From positions 1 through 34,644 of the forward strand of contig CANRKN010000012.1 in NCBI GenBank assembly GCA_947631215.1: 34,644 nt of DNA. Reading direction: 5' to 3'. The position numbers and the translations under genes are program-made. The notes under the pieces were generated by a model. It made no database searches, was not told the DNA's origin, and saw nothing but the letters and a program-made list of their open reading frames with translations. Numbering within the stretch: position 1 is the stretch's first letter; every line of letters starts with the position of its first letter. Shown here piece by piece: positions 1-9,854 of the stretch. The DNA is from an uncultured Oscillospiraceae bacterium (GTDB lineage Bacteria > Bacillota_A > Clostridia > Oscillospirales > Oscillospiraceae).

Positions 1-60
1 GGGCTTATAGTAGCTGGCGAACAGCTTTATGGGGTGGGCGGAAAAATCTCGCTGCTTCAT
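1..60 (-). CDS. N-terminus of a gene cut by the window edge, possibly an ABC exporter
   Basis: An ATG at 58-60 opens a reverse-strand frame that stays open for 20 codons to the window edge. The visible protein begins MKQRDFSAHPIKLFASYYKP. The stretch LFASYYKP resembles the first residues of many Firmicute ABC exporter half-transporters, just before their first membrane helix, but no helix or ATPase domain is visible, so this is a guess from a short string. A weak purine-rich ribosome site (AAAGAG) lies about 10 bases upstream of the ATG. It reads in the same direction as clpE, with 162 bases between them. Confidence 0.4.
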   Translation of the reverse strand, partial: MKQRDFSAHPIKLFASYYKP

Positions 61-91
61 ATATGTACGCTCTTTCTGAAAAATATGGAAC

Positions 92-113
92 GCCTCCCTC
101 TGACGAGGGAGGC
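92..113 (-). terminator. Hairpin downstream of clpE
   Basis: GCCTCCCTC at 92-100 pairs perfectly with GAGGGAGGC at 105-113 across a 4-base loop. Read on the reverse strand, the stem is followed by GTTCCATATTTTTC, so the T-run is separated from the stem by several bases. It could end clpE transcription, but it is not a classical intrinsic terminator. It sits directly beside the intergenic repeat at 116-211. Confidence 0.4.
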
Positions 114-115
114 AT

Positions 116-211
116 ACCCGACGGGCGGTGAGAACCGGCAGTGCCCCGCACGCGGTTGGTGAGCGAAGCGAACTTTAGCGGGAGGGGCCCTGTCGGGCGA
201 AGCCGCCCTGG
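116..211 (+). repeat. Structured intergenic repeat, copy A
   Basis: This 96-base stretch aligns without gaps to 23143-23238, with 83 of 96 positions identical by my count, including two identical 28-base blocks (116-143 and 152-179). It can fold with an outer stem of GGGCGG (123-128) and CCGCCC (203-208) and an inner stem of CCGGCAG (135-141) and CTGTCGG (190-196, one G-U pair). It holds no reading frame of note and fills the gap between the clpE stop codon and the hairpin at 92-113. I cannot assign it to a named repeat family. Confidence 0.8.
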
Positions 212-222
212 TACTGGCGGCG

Positions 223-2541
<2,319 letters not shown>

Positions 2542-2563
2542 GGAAGTCTCCTTGTGTCGAAGC

Positions 2564-3355
2564 TCAGAGGGATATGTAGTTGGCCAGCAGGTCCTTCGTC
2601 AGGAAGAAGTCCGCCAGGCCCGTGGCCCGCAGGGTCTCCTCCGGCAGGAGCAGGCCCGCGAACTTGAACACCCACACGATCAGCGAGCAGAACAGCGCCC
2701 CCACGAAGAGCCCTATCACGATACCGCCGATATCGTTCACGATGCCCACATAGGGCAGCTTGAAGCTCAGGTTGGGGATGTTCACGATGACCATGAGGAT
2801 GGCGAAGATGATGATGAACGCCAGCAGGAACCCGCCGTACCAGGTGATGGACTGGCAGGTGGTGGTGACCACCGCTGAGGACAGGGACGCGCCGTTTTCC
2901 TGGACGTAGGTCATGGTCTTGTCCGTCAGGTTCTGGGCCATGTCGTCGTAAAGGCCCAGGCTCTTATAGGTGGTGAAGGCGATCTCCTCCCCCTTGGAGG
3001 GGTCGGCGTTGAGCATGTCCGTCATGGAGTAGGGGACGTTATAATTGCCGGTGGTCTCGTCGGCGGTGTAGCCGAAGGCCTCGTAGGTGTTGGTCTCCAC
3101 CTGGGCCTCCATATAGCCGCTGACAAAGGGCTTCAGCACCGGTATGACCTCATAGGAATAGGTGTCGCTGAGGAGCTGTGCGCCATATAGAGATAGTATT
3201 ATCACCAGCACCTCGATAATTCCCATGATGATGCCCTTTTTGTAGCCCTGCCAGGCGCACACGACCAATATGACGATGAGCAGCACATTGATCACCGCGT
3301 TGACGGACACGTTCAGGGAGGATACGGACTCGACGATGGACTCTACCTTGGACAT
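2564..3355 (-). CDS. CvpA family membrane protein
   Basis: This 263-residue protein is predicted to be a polytopic membrane protein. Hydrophobic segments lie at about 20-37, 44-62, 172-192 and 205-230, and the central part (about 65-165) is hydrophilic and probably extracytoplasmic. The N-terminal pattern, a helix followed by GYKKGIIMGIIEVL, is characteristic of the CvpA/colicin V production family. CvpA proteins are conserved in Firmicutes, but their molecular role is unsettled; links to envelope integrity are suggested. AGAGG lies 9 bases upstream of the ATG. The gene sits between the DUF5711 gene (40-base gap) and clpE (22-base gap) on one strand, so the three are probably co-transcribed, which suggests an envelope-stress theme. 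The family call is firm; the function is not. Confidence 0.8.
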   Translation of the reverse strand: MSKVESIVESVSSLNVSVNAVINVLLIVILVVCAWQGYKKGIIMGIIEVLVIILSLYGAQLLSDTYSYEVIPVLKPFVSGYMEAQVETNTYEAFGYTADETTGNYNVPYSMTDMLNADPSKGEEIAFTTYKSLGLYDDMAQNLTDKTMTYVQENGASLSSAVVTTTCQSITWYGGFLLAFIIIFAILMVIVNIPNLSFKLPYVGIVNDIGGIVIGLFVGALFCSLIVWVFKFAGLLLPEETLRATGLADFFLTKDLLANYISL

Positions 3356-3395
3356 AAGACGCTACCTCTCGCAATAGTGTGGTGGGTGGATCCGG

Positions 3396-4922
3396 TCAGA
3401 AGGTGTATACCTCCGCGTAGTTGGAGGCGATCAGCAATGCCTCGCCCCGGGACCGGAGCAGGGCGTATTTGAAGCCGGGCAGGCCGGTGAGCCGGCCCTT
3501 CTCGGCAAGGGAGCTGTTGTAGAGGATGGCCCCGTCGGAGCACAGGACCATGATCTCCAGGTCCGACGCCGTGAGGCACACGATGCCGCTTTCCACCTCC
3601 GCGGTGCCCAGCTCCTGGCCCGTGGGGTCCAGGGAGACGAGCGTGGCGGTGGTGCCCGCCCGATAGGGGCTCAGGGCGAAGGCCGCGCAGTTGGGCCCAT
3701 CGAAGGTGTAGCCCACCAGGTACTGGCCGGCGAAGGCGTAGGTGTTCTGCCACTCGCCCTTGGCGTCGAAGAAGAATACCTGCTCGCCGCTGAGGGCGCA
3801 GAGCCGCTGGTCGGAAAACCAGTGCACGTCCAGCAGCACCGTATCCGTCACGGAGAAGGTGCCCTGGGAGTCCTCCCGGCTCAGATCAAAGAAGCGGACC
3901 TCGCTGCCGCTGACGGTGTAGGACAGTACTGCCATCTTCCGCCCGTCGGGGGAGACGTGGGCGCTCAGCACCCAGGCCGAGGAGGAGTACCACCGGTAGA
4001 CCTCGTCCAGGTCGGGACCGTAGACGGTGACCAGCGCCCGGCGGCCGGTGTATTCCGTGGTGACGGCGATGAAGCCGCCCTCAGATACGGTGGCGGAGAT
4101 GATGTTCCCGGCCACGGTCAGCTCCTCCACGGTGCCGTCGAACCGGGCCACGGCCATCTGCGTGCCGCCGAGATCATAGAACAACGCGAAGTCGTCGCAG
4201 CCCGCGGCGGTGGGGTTCTCCATCTGCATGAGCATGCTGGTGACAGGGGTGCCGGTGCCGTCCAAGAGCTCCAGCCCGGAGGAATTGGCCACGGCCAGGC
4301 CCTGGCCCGCGGCGGCGAAGGCCTCCCCGGAGCCTGCGTCAAAGACGTACTCGTCCCGGGGCGCGGCGGCGGTGTCCACGGACAAGATCATGCCGTCGGG
4401 GGAGAAGCTGTCCCGGTAGACATATACCACCACCGTGGCGGCTAAGAGCACCAGCGCGGCCACCAGGGCGATGAGGGCGCCCGCCGCGTCCCGCTGGCTG
4501 AAGGCGCCGCCCTCCTCCCGGGAGGGCTCCTCCTTCACCCGCTCCCGGCGGAAGAAGACCTTCTTCTCCCTGGGGGCCAGGGCAGGCTCCTGTTCGGCCT
4601 GGGCCTTTTCCCGCTCGGTTTTGCTCAGGGTGCAGCGGGGGGCGCTTTCCTTATCGGCCTTTTTCTCCGCCTCGGTCATCTCCCGGACCGGTTTTTCCTT
4701 CACCAGCCGGGGACCTTTTTTGGGGGCGTTATCCAGCGCGGCGGCCACCTCCGCCACCAGGGCGGGGTCCGCCTCGGGGGCCTTGCTCTTGCTTGGGCGC
4801 TTTTTGGGCTTTTTCTCCTTGGTCGCATCCGCCTTGGAGGCGGCCTCATGGGAGCCCTTGGAGGCCCCCTCCCGGGAGCCCCTGGCAGCCGTATCCACTT
4901 TTTTCAGATGCTTGCTGGCCAT
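3396..4922 (-). CDS. DUF5711-like membrane-anchored beta-propeller protein
   Basis: This 508-residue protein has three parts. Residues 1-145 are highly charged, rich in Lys, Glu and Ala, and probably disordered in the cytoplasm. One membrane helix follows at about 147-168. The remaining 340 residues are extracytoplasmic, with repeating short strands typical of a WD40/PQQ-like propeller (for example GRKMAVLSYTVSGSEVRFFD). This layout matches the DUF5711 proteins of Clostridia, whose function is unknown. It is the first gene of the cluster with the CvpA-like gene and clpE, and its own promoter lies at 4960-4989. A GGGGA sequence sits upstream of the ATG. The long charged N-terminus is unusual; it could bind nucleic acid or another protein, but nothing in the sequence decides this. 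Confidence 0.7.
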   Translation of the reverse strand: MASKHLKKVDTAARGSREGASKGSHEAASKADATKEKKPKKRPSKSKAPEADPALVAEVAAALDNAPKKGPRLVKEKPVREMTEAEKKADKESAPRCTLSKTEREKAQAEQEPALAPREKKVFFRRERVKEEPSREEGGAFSQRDAAGALIALVAALVLLAATVVVYVYRDSFSPDGMILSVDTAAAPRDEYVFDAGSGEAFAAAGQGLAVANSSGLELLDGTGTPVTSMLMQMENPTAAGCDDFALFYDLGGTQMAVARFDGTVEELTVAGNIISATVSEGGFIAVTTEYTGRRALVTVYGPDLDEVYRWYSSSAWVLSAHVSPDGRKMAVLSYTVSGSEVRFFDLSREDSQGTFSVTDTVLLDVHWFSDQRLCALSGEQVFFFDAKGEWQNTYAFAGQYLVGYTFDGPNCAAFALSPYRAGTTATLVSLDPTGQELGTAEVESGIVCLTASDLEIMVLCSDGAILYNSSLAEKGRLTGLPGFKYALLRSRGEALLIASNYAEVYTF

Positions 4923-4959
4923 AAGGCGTCCCCTGTGTCACGGTTTACTGCAACTATAC

Positions 4960-4989
4960 ATTATAGCACATTAAATCATATTTTGTCTA
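4960..4989 (-). promoter_or_regulatory. Promoter for the DUF5711-cvpA-clpE cluster
   Basis: Reverse strand: -35 TAGACA (4984-4989), an 18-base spacer, and a perfect -10 TATAAT (4960-4965). The -35 lies inside the last codons of truA, so this cluster can be transcribed separately from the upstream ECF-truA operon or by read-through from it. No terminator separates the two. Confidence 0.75.
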
Positions 4990-5747
4990 TCCATCATTTT
5001 CCCCACGGCGCCCTCATACCACAGCCGGTGCATGTATAGGCCCTGGGGGGGCATGGTGGGGCCGGTGAGCCGCCGGTCGCCCTTTTCCAGCAGGGCGGGG
5101 ATGTCGGCGGGGGCGAGCTTTCCGTCGGAGGCGTAGACCAGCGTGCCCACGATGGCCCGGACCATGTTGTAGAGGAATCCGTCGGCGCACACCGCCACGG
5201 TGATGACGTCCCCGGTCCGCTCCGCATGGCACCACTTCACCGTGCGGACGGTGGTCCTGGTCTCGGTGCCCACGCTGCGCACGGCGGCGAAGTCGTGGGT
5301 GCCCACGAAGGCGGCGGCCGCCGCGTCCATGATCTCCGCGTCCAGCGGCGCGGGCCAGAAACAGGCCCGGCAGTCCAAAAACGGGTCCCGGATGCGGCTG
5401 TTGTGGATGCGGTAGATGTATTCTTTTTGAATGCAGGAGCCGATGGCGTTGAAGTCCTCCGGGGCCTCCACCGCGTCCTGCACGGCGATGTCCGCGGGCA
5501 GGCGGCTATTGAGGGCCAGGGGGACCCGGTCGATGGGGATGGCGGATTCCGTGCGGAAGTTGGCGCAGTAGGCCAGGGCGTGGACCCCGGCGTCGGTGCG
5601 GCCGCAGCCGGTGACGTGTACATGGTGCTGAACGGTCTTTTCCACCGCCCGCTCCAGGGTCTGCTGCACCGTGACCTCTTTGGCCTGAGTCTGCCAGCCG
5701 TGGTAATGGGTGCCGTCGTAGGCAAGGCGCAGGGCGATGTTTCTCAT
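4971..5747 (-). CDS. truA: tRNA pseudouridine(38-40) synthase TruA
   Basis: The 258-residue enzyme converts uridines 38-40 of the tRNA anticodon arm to pseudouridine. The signature GCGRTDAGVHA is present with the catalytic aspartate at D52, and the C-terminal half has the usual DGFLYNMVR motif (inside CADGFLYNMVRAIVGT). Length is normal for the family. The ATG at 5745-5747 overlaps the ecfT stop codon in an ATGA arrangement, with GGAGG 8 bases upstream, so translation is coupled. The reading frame is open upstream, to 6068, but that part lies inside ecfT and is not coding. Placement behind an ECF transporter module is common in Firmicutes (ecfA1-ecfA2-ecfT-truA). Confidence 0.95.
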   Translation of the reverse strand: MRNIALRLAYDGTHYHGWQTQAKEVTVQQTLERAVEKTVQHHVHVTGCGRTDAGVHALAYCANFRTESAIPIDRVPLALNSRLPADIAVQDAVEAPEDFNAIGSCIQKEYIYRIHNSRIRDPFLDCRACFWPAPLDAEIMDAAAAAFVGTHDFAAVRSVGTETRTTVRTVKWCHAERTGDVITVAVCADGFLYNMVRAIVGTLVYASDGKLAPADIPALLEKGDRRLTGPTMPPQGLYMHRLWYEGAVGKMMDRQNMI

Positions 5748-6550
5748 ATCCCCAGCCTCCGCAGTATCAGAATGCCCGCCACCAGCAGCGCGCCCAGGCC
5801 GAAGGCGACTGCGTCCTGCCAGCCCATGTGCAGCTGCTTCATGCGGGTGCGGCCCTGGCCGCCGTTGTAGCAGCGGCACTCCATGGCCAGCGCCAGTTCG
5901 TCGGCCCGCCGGAAGGCGGAGATGAAGAGGGGGATCAGCAGGGGCAGCAGGGCCTTGGCCCGCTCCGGCAGAGAGCCGGTCTCCAGGTCGGCGCCCCGGG
6001 CCTTCTGGGCGGACATGATGCGGTCGGTCTCTTCTATAAGCGTGGGGATGAACCGCAGGGCGATGCACATCATGAGGCTCAGCTCGTACACCGGCACATG
6101 GAGCCTGTTGAGGGGGGACAGGAGCCGCTCCAGCCCGTCAGTGATGGCAAGAGGGGAGGTGGTATAGGTGAGCATGAACGTGCCCGACACCAGCAGCATC
6201 ACCCGCAGCACCATGGACACGGCCCGCTCCAGGCCCGTGTGGGTGACGCGGATGAACCGCCATTGGAACAAAATGTCGTCCCCGGCGGTGAAGAAGAGGT
6301 TCAATACCGCCGTGAACACGATGATGAAGATGAGGGGCTTCAGGCCCTTCAAAAGGGCCCGGGGTCGGATATGGGCGACAAACGTGACGGCGGCCAGGGC
6401 CGCGATGACGAGGGCGTATCCGCCCCAGGTCTTCACCATGAACAGCGCCGCGATATAGACCACGGTGAGGATGAGCTTGGTCCTGGGGTCCAGCCGGTGG
6501 ACCGGGGTGTCGCCGGGGAAGTACTGGCCCAAGGTGATGTCCTTCAGCAT
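5744..6550 (-). CDS. ecfT: Energy-coupling factor transporter membrane subunit EcfT
   Basis: This 268-residue integral membrane protein couples ATP hydrolysis by EcfA1/EcfA2 to exchangeable substrate-binding S components. The N-terminus GQYFPGDTPVHRLDPRTK is typical of EcfT, several hydrophobic segments follow (about 28-60, 68-90, 105-130 and 240-262), and the cytoplasmic coupling helix carries the expected Ala-Arg-Gly motif in QKARGADLE. The start overlaps the ecfA2 end by 7 bases, and the stop overlaps the truA start. No S component is encoded nearby, which fits a shared (group II) ECF module used with S proteins encoded elsewhere, so no vitamin can be named. Confidence 0.93.
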   Translation of the reverse strand: MLKDITLGQYFPGDTPVHRLDPRTKLILTVVYIAALFMVKTWGGYALVIAALAAVTFVAHIRPRALLKGLKPLIFIIVFTAVLNLFFTAGDDILFQWRFIRVTHTGLERAVSMVLRVMLLVSGTFMLTYTTSPLAITDGLERLLSPLNRLHVPVYELSLMMCIALRFIPTLIEETDRIMSAQKARGADLETGSLPERAKALLPLLIPLFISAFRRADELALAMECRCYNGGQGRTRMKQLHMGWQDAVAFGLGALLVAGILILRRLGI

Positions 6551-7407
6551 GGCCGGCCCCCCTTTCCCCGCAGGGACAGGATGGCGTCGGCCAGCTGGTC
6601 CACGGTATAGATGGCGGCGGGCAGAGCCACCCCCGCCCGGCGGAGAAGCCCCGCGATGTGGGCCGCGGCGGGGAGATCCAGGCCGGAGCCACGAAGCTGC
6701 TCGCTGGCCGCGAACACAAGCTCCGGCGGCCCGTCCAGGACGATGCGCCCGGACTCCATTACCACCAGCCGCTCACAGCGGTTGGCGATGGACATGTCGT
6801 GGGTGACGAGGATGATGGTGCCGCCGGAGGCGTCCTTCCAGGCGAAGAGCTTTTCCAGAAGGTCCTCCCGGCCGGCGGGGTCCAGCCCCGCGGTAGGCTC
6901 GTCCAGCACCAGCACCTCCGGCTCCATGGCCAGCACCCCGGCGATGGCCGCCCGGCGCTTCTGGCCCCCGGAGAGCTCCAGAGGGGAGCGGTCGAACTGG
7001 TCCTCGGTAAGGCCCACGAACGCCGCGGCCTCCCGGACCCGGCGGTCCACCTCCTGCTGGGACAGGCGCTGGTTTTTCGGCCCGTAGGCGATGTCGGCGT
7101 ACACCGTCTCTTCAAACAGCTGATACTCCGGGTACTGGAACACCACGCCCACCCGGAACCGGGCGTGGCGCATGGCGGCCTTGGAGGCATAGATATCCTC
7201 CCCGTTGAACAATACCGTGCCCTCGGTGGGCTTTAAGAGGGCGTTTAAGTGGCTTATGAGGGTGCTCTTGCCGCTGCCCGTGTGGCCGATGAGGCCCAGG
7301 GTCTCGCCCGCCCCGATGTCCAGGTCCAGGTTGTCGACGGCCACCTTCTCAAAGGGCGTGCCCCGGCTGTATACGTGGGTAAGATTTCGCAGTTCCAAGA
7401 GGCTCAT
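6544..7407 (-). CDS. ecfA2: Energy-coupling factor transporter ATPase EcfA2
   Basis: This is a 287-residue ABC ATPase. Walker A is GHTGSGKST (about residues 38-46), the ABC signature is LSGGQKRRAAIAG, and Walker B is VLVLDEPTAGLD followed by an H-loop histidine in VTHDM. It pairs with EcfA1 on the EcfT coupling helices. The chosen ATG (7405-7407) has AAGGAGG 7 bases upstream and overlaps the ecfA1 stop as ATGA. The frame is open further upstream to 7680, but that part is a shadow of ecfA1. The run of short overlaps from ecfA1 to truA implies one coupled translation unit. Confidence 0.95.
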   Translation of the reverse strand: MSLLELRNLTHVYSRGTPFEKVAVDNLDLDIGAGETLGLIGHTGSGKSTLISHLNALLKPTEGTVLFNGEDIYASKAAMRHARFRVGVVFQYPEYQLFEETVYADIAYGPKNQRLSQQEVDRRVREAAAFVGLTEDQFDRSPLELSGGQKRRAAIAGVLAMEPEVLVLDEPTAGLDPAGREDLLEKLFAWKDASGGTIILVTHDMSIANRCERLVVMESGRIVLDGPPELVFAASEQLRGSGLDLPAAAHIAGLLRRAGVALPAAIYTVDQLADAILSLRGKGGRPC

Positions 7408-8237
7408 GACAGCGCCTCCTTGATGGCGGCGGCGCAGGCCTCCGGCGTCAGGGCGGAGAGGGGCAGATGCATCCCCGCGGCGTTCAGTTTCTCGATAAGG
7501 GCGGTGGTGTCCGGCACGGTGAGGGAGAGCGCGCGCAGCTCGTCCGCCCGGGCGAATATCTCCGCCGGAGTCCCGTCCATGACGATATGGCCCCTGTCCA
7601 TGATGAGGACACGGTCCGCCCGCACCGCCTCGTCCATGTGGTGGGTGATGAGAAGGACGGTGATGCCCTTTTCCCGGCACAGCCGCTCCACGGTGCCCAC
7701 CACCTCCCGGCGGCCCCGGGGGTCCAGCATGGCGGTGGGCTCGTCCAGCACCAGCACCTCCGGCCCCATGGCCAGCACGCCGGCGATGGCCACCCGCTGT
7801 TTCTGCCCGCCGGAGAGGAGATGGGGCGCGTGCAGGCGAAAGTCGTACATGCCCACCTGCTTCAGGGCCTCGTCCACCCGGCGGCGGATCTCCTTCGGCT
7901 CCACGCCCAGGTTCTCCGGGGCGAAGGCCACGTCGTCCTCCACCACGTTCGCCACGATCTGGTTGTCCGGGTTCTGGAACACCATGCCCACTTTCCGGCG
8001 GATGGGCAGGAGACTGCCCTCGTCGATGGTGTCCATGCCGTCCACCAGCACCTTCCCCGCCTGGGGAAGGAGGATGGCGTTCAGGTGCTTGGCGAGGGTG
8101 CTCTTGCCGCTGCCGTTGGAGCCCAGCACTGCCACAAAGGTGCCCTGCGCCACGTCCAAGTCTACCCCGTCCAGGGCGGGCCCGGGGGCGTCGGGATAGG
8201 TATATGTGAGGTTTTTGATGCGGATGATCGGGTCCAT
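7404..8237 (-). CDS. ecfA1: Energy-coupling factor transporter ATPase EcfA1
   Basis: This is a 277-residue ABC ATPase. Walker A is GSNGSGKST (residues 37-45), the Q-loop falls in FQNPDNQIV, the signature is LSGGQKQRVAIAG, and Walker B is VLVLDEPTAMLD. The FQNPDNQ segment is characteristic of EcfA1 (CbiO-like) subunits and differs from FQYPEYQ in EcfA2. GAGGA lies 4-5 bases before the ATG. It begins 16 bases after the methyltransferase gene and is probably driven by the promoter at 9152-9180. Confidence 0.95.
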   Translation of the reverse strand: MDPIIRIKNLTYTYPDAPGPALDGVDLDVAQGTFVAVLGSNGSGKSTLAKHLNAILLPQAGKVLVDGMDTIDEGSLLPIRRKVGMVFQNPDNQIVANVVEDDVAFAPENLGVEPKEIRRRVDEALKQVGMYDFRLHAPHLLSGGQKQRVAIAGVLAMGPEVLVLDEPTAMLDPRGRREVVGTVERLCREKGITVLLITHHMDEAVRADRVLIMDRGHIVMDGTPAEIFARADELRALSLTVPDTTALIEKLNAAGMHLPLSALTPEACAAAIKEALS

Positions 8238-8253
8238 AAAGTCCTCGCTTATA

Positions 8254-9114
8254 TTATCTTTCCCACCGACAACTGGCCCCGCAGGGGAGCACCAGTCCTG
8301 AGGCGGTGGCCCGCAGGCCCAGCTCCTGGGCGTCGCTGCGGCCGCCGAAGCGCTTCGTGAACAGGCTCTCGGAAATATAGGTGAGCACCGACGGGCTCAG
8401 GCCCGTGGTGTAGGAGTTGATGAGCACGAAGAGAGGGTCGTCACTGAGAAGCGGCACGACGGAGCTCACAAAGGGCCACAGGTCGTCCTCCAGCTTCCAG
8501 ACCTCCCCGCCGGGGCCCCGGCCATAGGAGGGCGGGTCCATGATGATGGCGTCGTAGCGCTTTCCCCGGCGTATCTCCCGCTGGCAGAACTTGCCGCAGT
8601 CGTCCACGATCCAGCGCACGGGCTTGTCCGCCAAGCCGGAGCAGGCAGCGTTCTCCTTGGCCCAGGCCACCATGCCCTTTGCCGCGTCCACGTGGCACAC
8701 CTCCGCCCCGGCGGCGAGACACGCCACCGTGGCCCCGCCGGTGTAGGCAAAGAGGTTCAGCACCCGGATGGGGCGCTTCGCCGAACGTATCTTCTCCATG
8801 GCCCAGTCCCAGTTGGCGGCCTGTTCGGGGAAGAGGCCCGTGTGCTTGAAGCTCATGGGCTTGACTTGGAAGGTGAGCTCTTTATAGCGTATCTGCCAGC
8901 TGGGGGGCAGGCTGTTTTTCTCCCAGGCCCCGCCGCCGGAGCTGGACCGGCGGTACCGTGCGTCGGGCCGGCGCCAGCGGGGGTCGGAGCGCTCCGTGGC
9001 CCATATGGCCTGGGGGTCCGGGCGCAGGAGGATATGGCTTCCCCAGCGCTCCAGCTTCTCCCCGCCGGAGGCGTCTATGAGCTCATAGTCCCGCCACTTA
9101 TCCGCGACCCACAT
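8254..9114 (-). CDS. Class I SAM-dependent methyltransferase (COG1092-like)
   Basis: The 286-residue protein has a Rossmann methyltransferase fold: motif I VLNLFAYTGGATVA (118-131), an acidic loop (HVDAAKGM), and motif IV DPPSYGRG (193-200). DPPxxG/A with this spacing is typical of the RlmI/RlmL-related rRNA methyltransferases, but it lacks the PUA-like N-terminal domain of the RlmI homologue at 33292. The substrate is therefore uncertain, probably RNA. I chose the ATG at 9112-9114 because the promoter at 9152-9180 places the transcript start near 9145; the longer frame starting at 9180 would begin upstream of the transcript. It leads the ECF-truA operon. Confidence 0.82.
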   Translation of the reverse strand: MWVADKWRDYELIDASGGEKLERWGSHILLRPDPQAIWATERSDPRWRRPDARYRRSSSGGGAWEKNSLPPSWQIRYKELTFQVKPMSFKHTGLFPEQAANWDWAMEKIRSAKRPIRVLNLFAYTGGATVACLAAGAEVCHVDAAKGMVAWAKENAACSGLADKPVRWIVDDCGKFCQREIRRGKRYDAIIMDPPSYGRGPGGEVWKLEDDLWPFVSSVVPLLSDDPLFVLINSYTTGLSPSVLTYISESLFTKRFGGRSDAQELGLRATASGLVLPCGASCRWER

Positions 9115-9151
9115 GGTATCCAAATTCCCCCAGGTTACAATTTGACTACAT

Positions 9152-9180
9152 ATTATAACACTTGTTTCCGGGCTGGTCAA
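9152..9180 (-). promoter_or_regulatory. Promoter of the methyltransferase-ECF-truA operon
   Basis: Reverse strand: -35 TTGACC (9175-9180), a 17-base spacer, and a perfect -10 TATAAT (9152-9157). The predicted start near 9145 gives a leader of about 30 bases before the ATG at 9114, with GGGGGA in it. This is one of the strongest promoters in the window and it fixes the start codon of the first gene. Confidence 0.88.
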
Positions 9181-9257
9181 TGCCTCACAGACCGGGCACC
9201 GCGGTCATATCCTGCGATAGACGGGCGCTAACGCCCGCGTTTGGAGGATAGGGACCA

Positions 9258-9812
9258 TTGCATATATTGGAAGAGTTTTTATTGGTGCTGGGCCTGAGCA
9301 TGGACGGCTTCGCCGCCTCCGTGTGCATGGGCATGGCGGCGGGGGGCCGGCGGATCGGCCCCATCGTGGCCATCATGAGCGGATTCCACGTGGGGATGCT
9401 CCTTCTGGGCTACGCGGTGGGGGTGGGTCTTCCCGACTCCCTGGCCGCCATGTACCCCTGGGCGGCGGGCTTGTTGCTGGCGGGCATGGGCACGAAGATG
9501 CTCATCGAGGCCCGCAAGCCTGAGGAGGAGCCCAAAGCCGGCCAGTCGGCGGCGTCCATCGCGGCGCTGAGCCTCGCCACCAGCATAGACGCCATGACCG
9601 TGGGCGTCACCTTCGCGGTGATGGCGGTGCCAGCCCTACGGGCGGGGGCTATGGTGGCGGCGGTGATGGGCTCGCTCTCCACTCTGGGGGCGACCCTGGG
9701 CGGCCGGGTGGGCCGGTCCCGCCGCCGGGCGGCCCGGACGGCGGGCGGAGCGATACTGTGCCTCCTGGGCCTGAAGCTCCTGCTGGGGGCTTTGGGCATC
9801 ATCGGCTTTTGA
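9258..9812 (+). CDS. mntP: Manganese efflux pump MntP
   Basis: This 184-residue polytopic membrane protein exports Mn2+. It has about six hydrophobic segments and the paired half-repeats of the family, each with its acidic motif: LSMDGFAAS (residues 14-22) and LATSIDAMTVG near 110-120. The conserved aspartates of both motifs are present. A short charged loop (EARKPEEEPKAG) links the halves. The start is TTG at 9258-9260, with GGAGG 10 bases upstream. MntP genes often follow a yybP-ykoY manganese riboswitch. The 77 bases between this gene and the divergent promoter hold only a small hairpin (9222-9237), and I do not see the conserved aptamer core. No clear promoter was found. Confidence 0.92.
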   Translation: MHILEEFLLVLGLSMDGFAASVCMGMAAGGRRIGPIVAIMSGFHVGMLLLGYAVGVGLPDSLAAMYPWAAGLLLAGMGTKMLIEARKPEEEPKAGQSAASIAALSLATSIDAMTVGVTFAVMAVPALRAGAMVAAVMGSLSTLGATLGGRVGRSRRRAARTAGGAILCLLGLKLLLGALGIIGF

Positions 9813-9820
9813 ACCATGCT

Positions 9821-9848
9821 TTGCGCCGCATAGAAAATGTGTTATAAT
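9821..9848 (+). promoter_or_regulatory. Promoter abutting the addB start codon
   Basis: A perfect -10 TATAAT lies at 9843-9848, with a partial -35 TTGCGC at 9821-9826 (16-base spacer). The addB ATG begins at 9855, six bases after the -10, which is where transcription would be expected to start. No Shine-Dalgarno sequence fits in between. This suggests a leaderless addB mRNA. Confidence 0.65.
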
Positions 9849-9854
9849 CAAATC

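Noticed and set aside
9115..9180. Longer methyltransferase starting at 9180
   Set aside because: The start would lie at the -35 box, upstream of the transcript.
9181..9257. Manganese (yybP-ykoY) riboswitch before mntP
   Set aside because: The position is right, but the conserved aptamer core is not visible and the space is only 77 bases. A covariance search would settle it.
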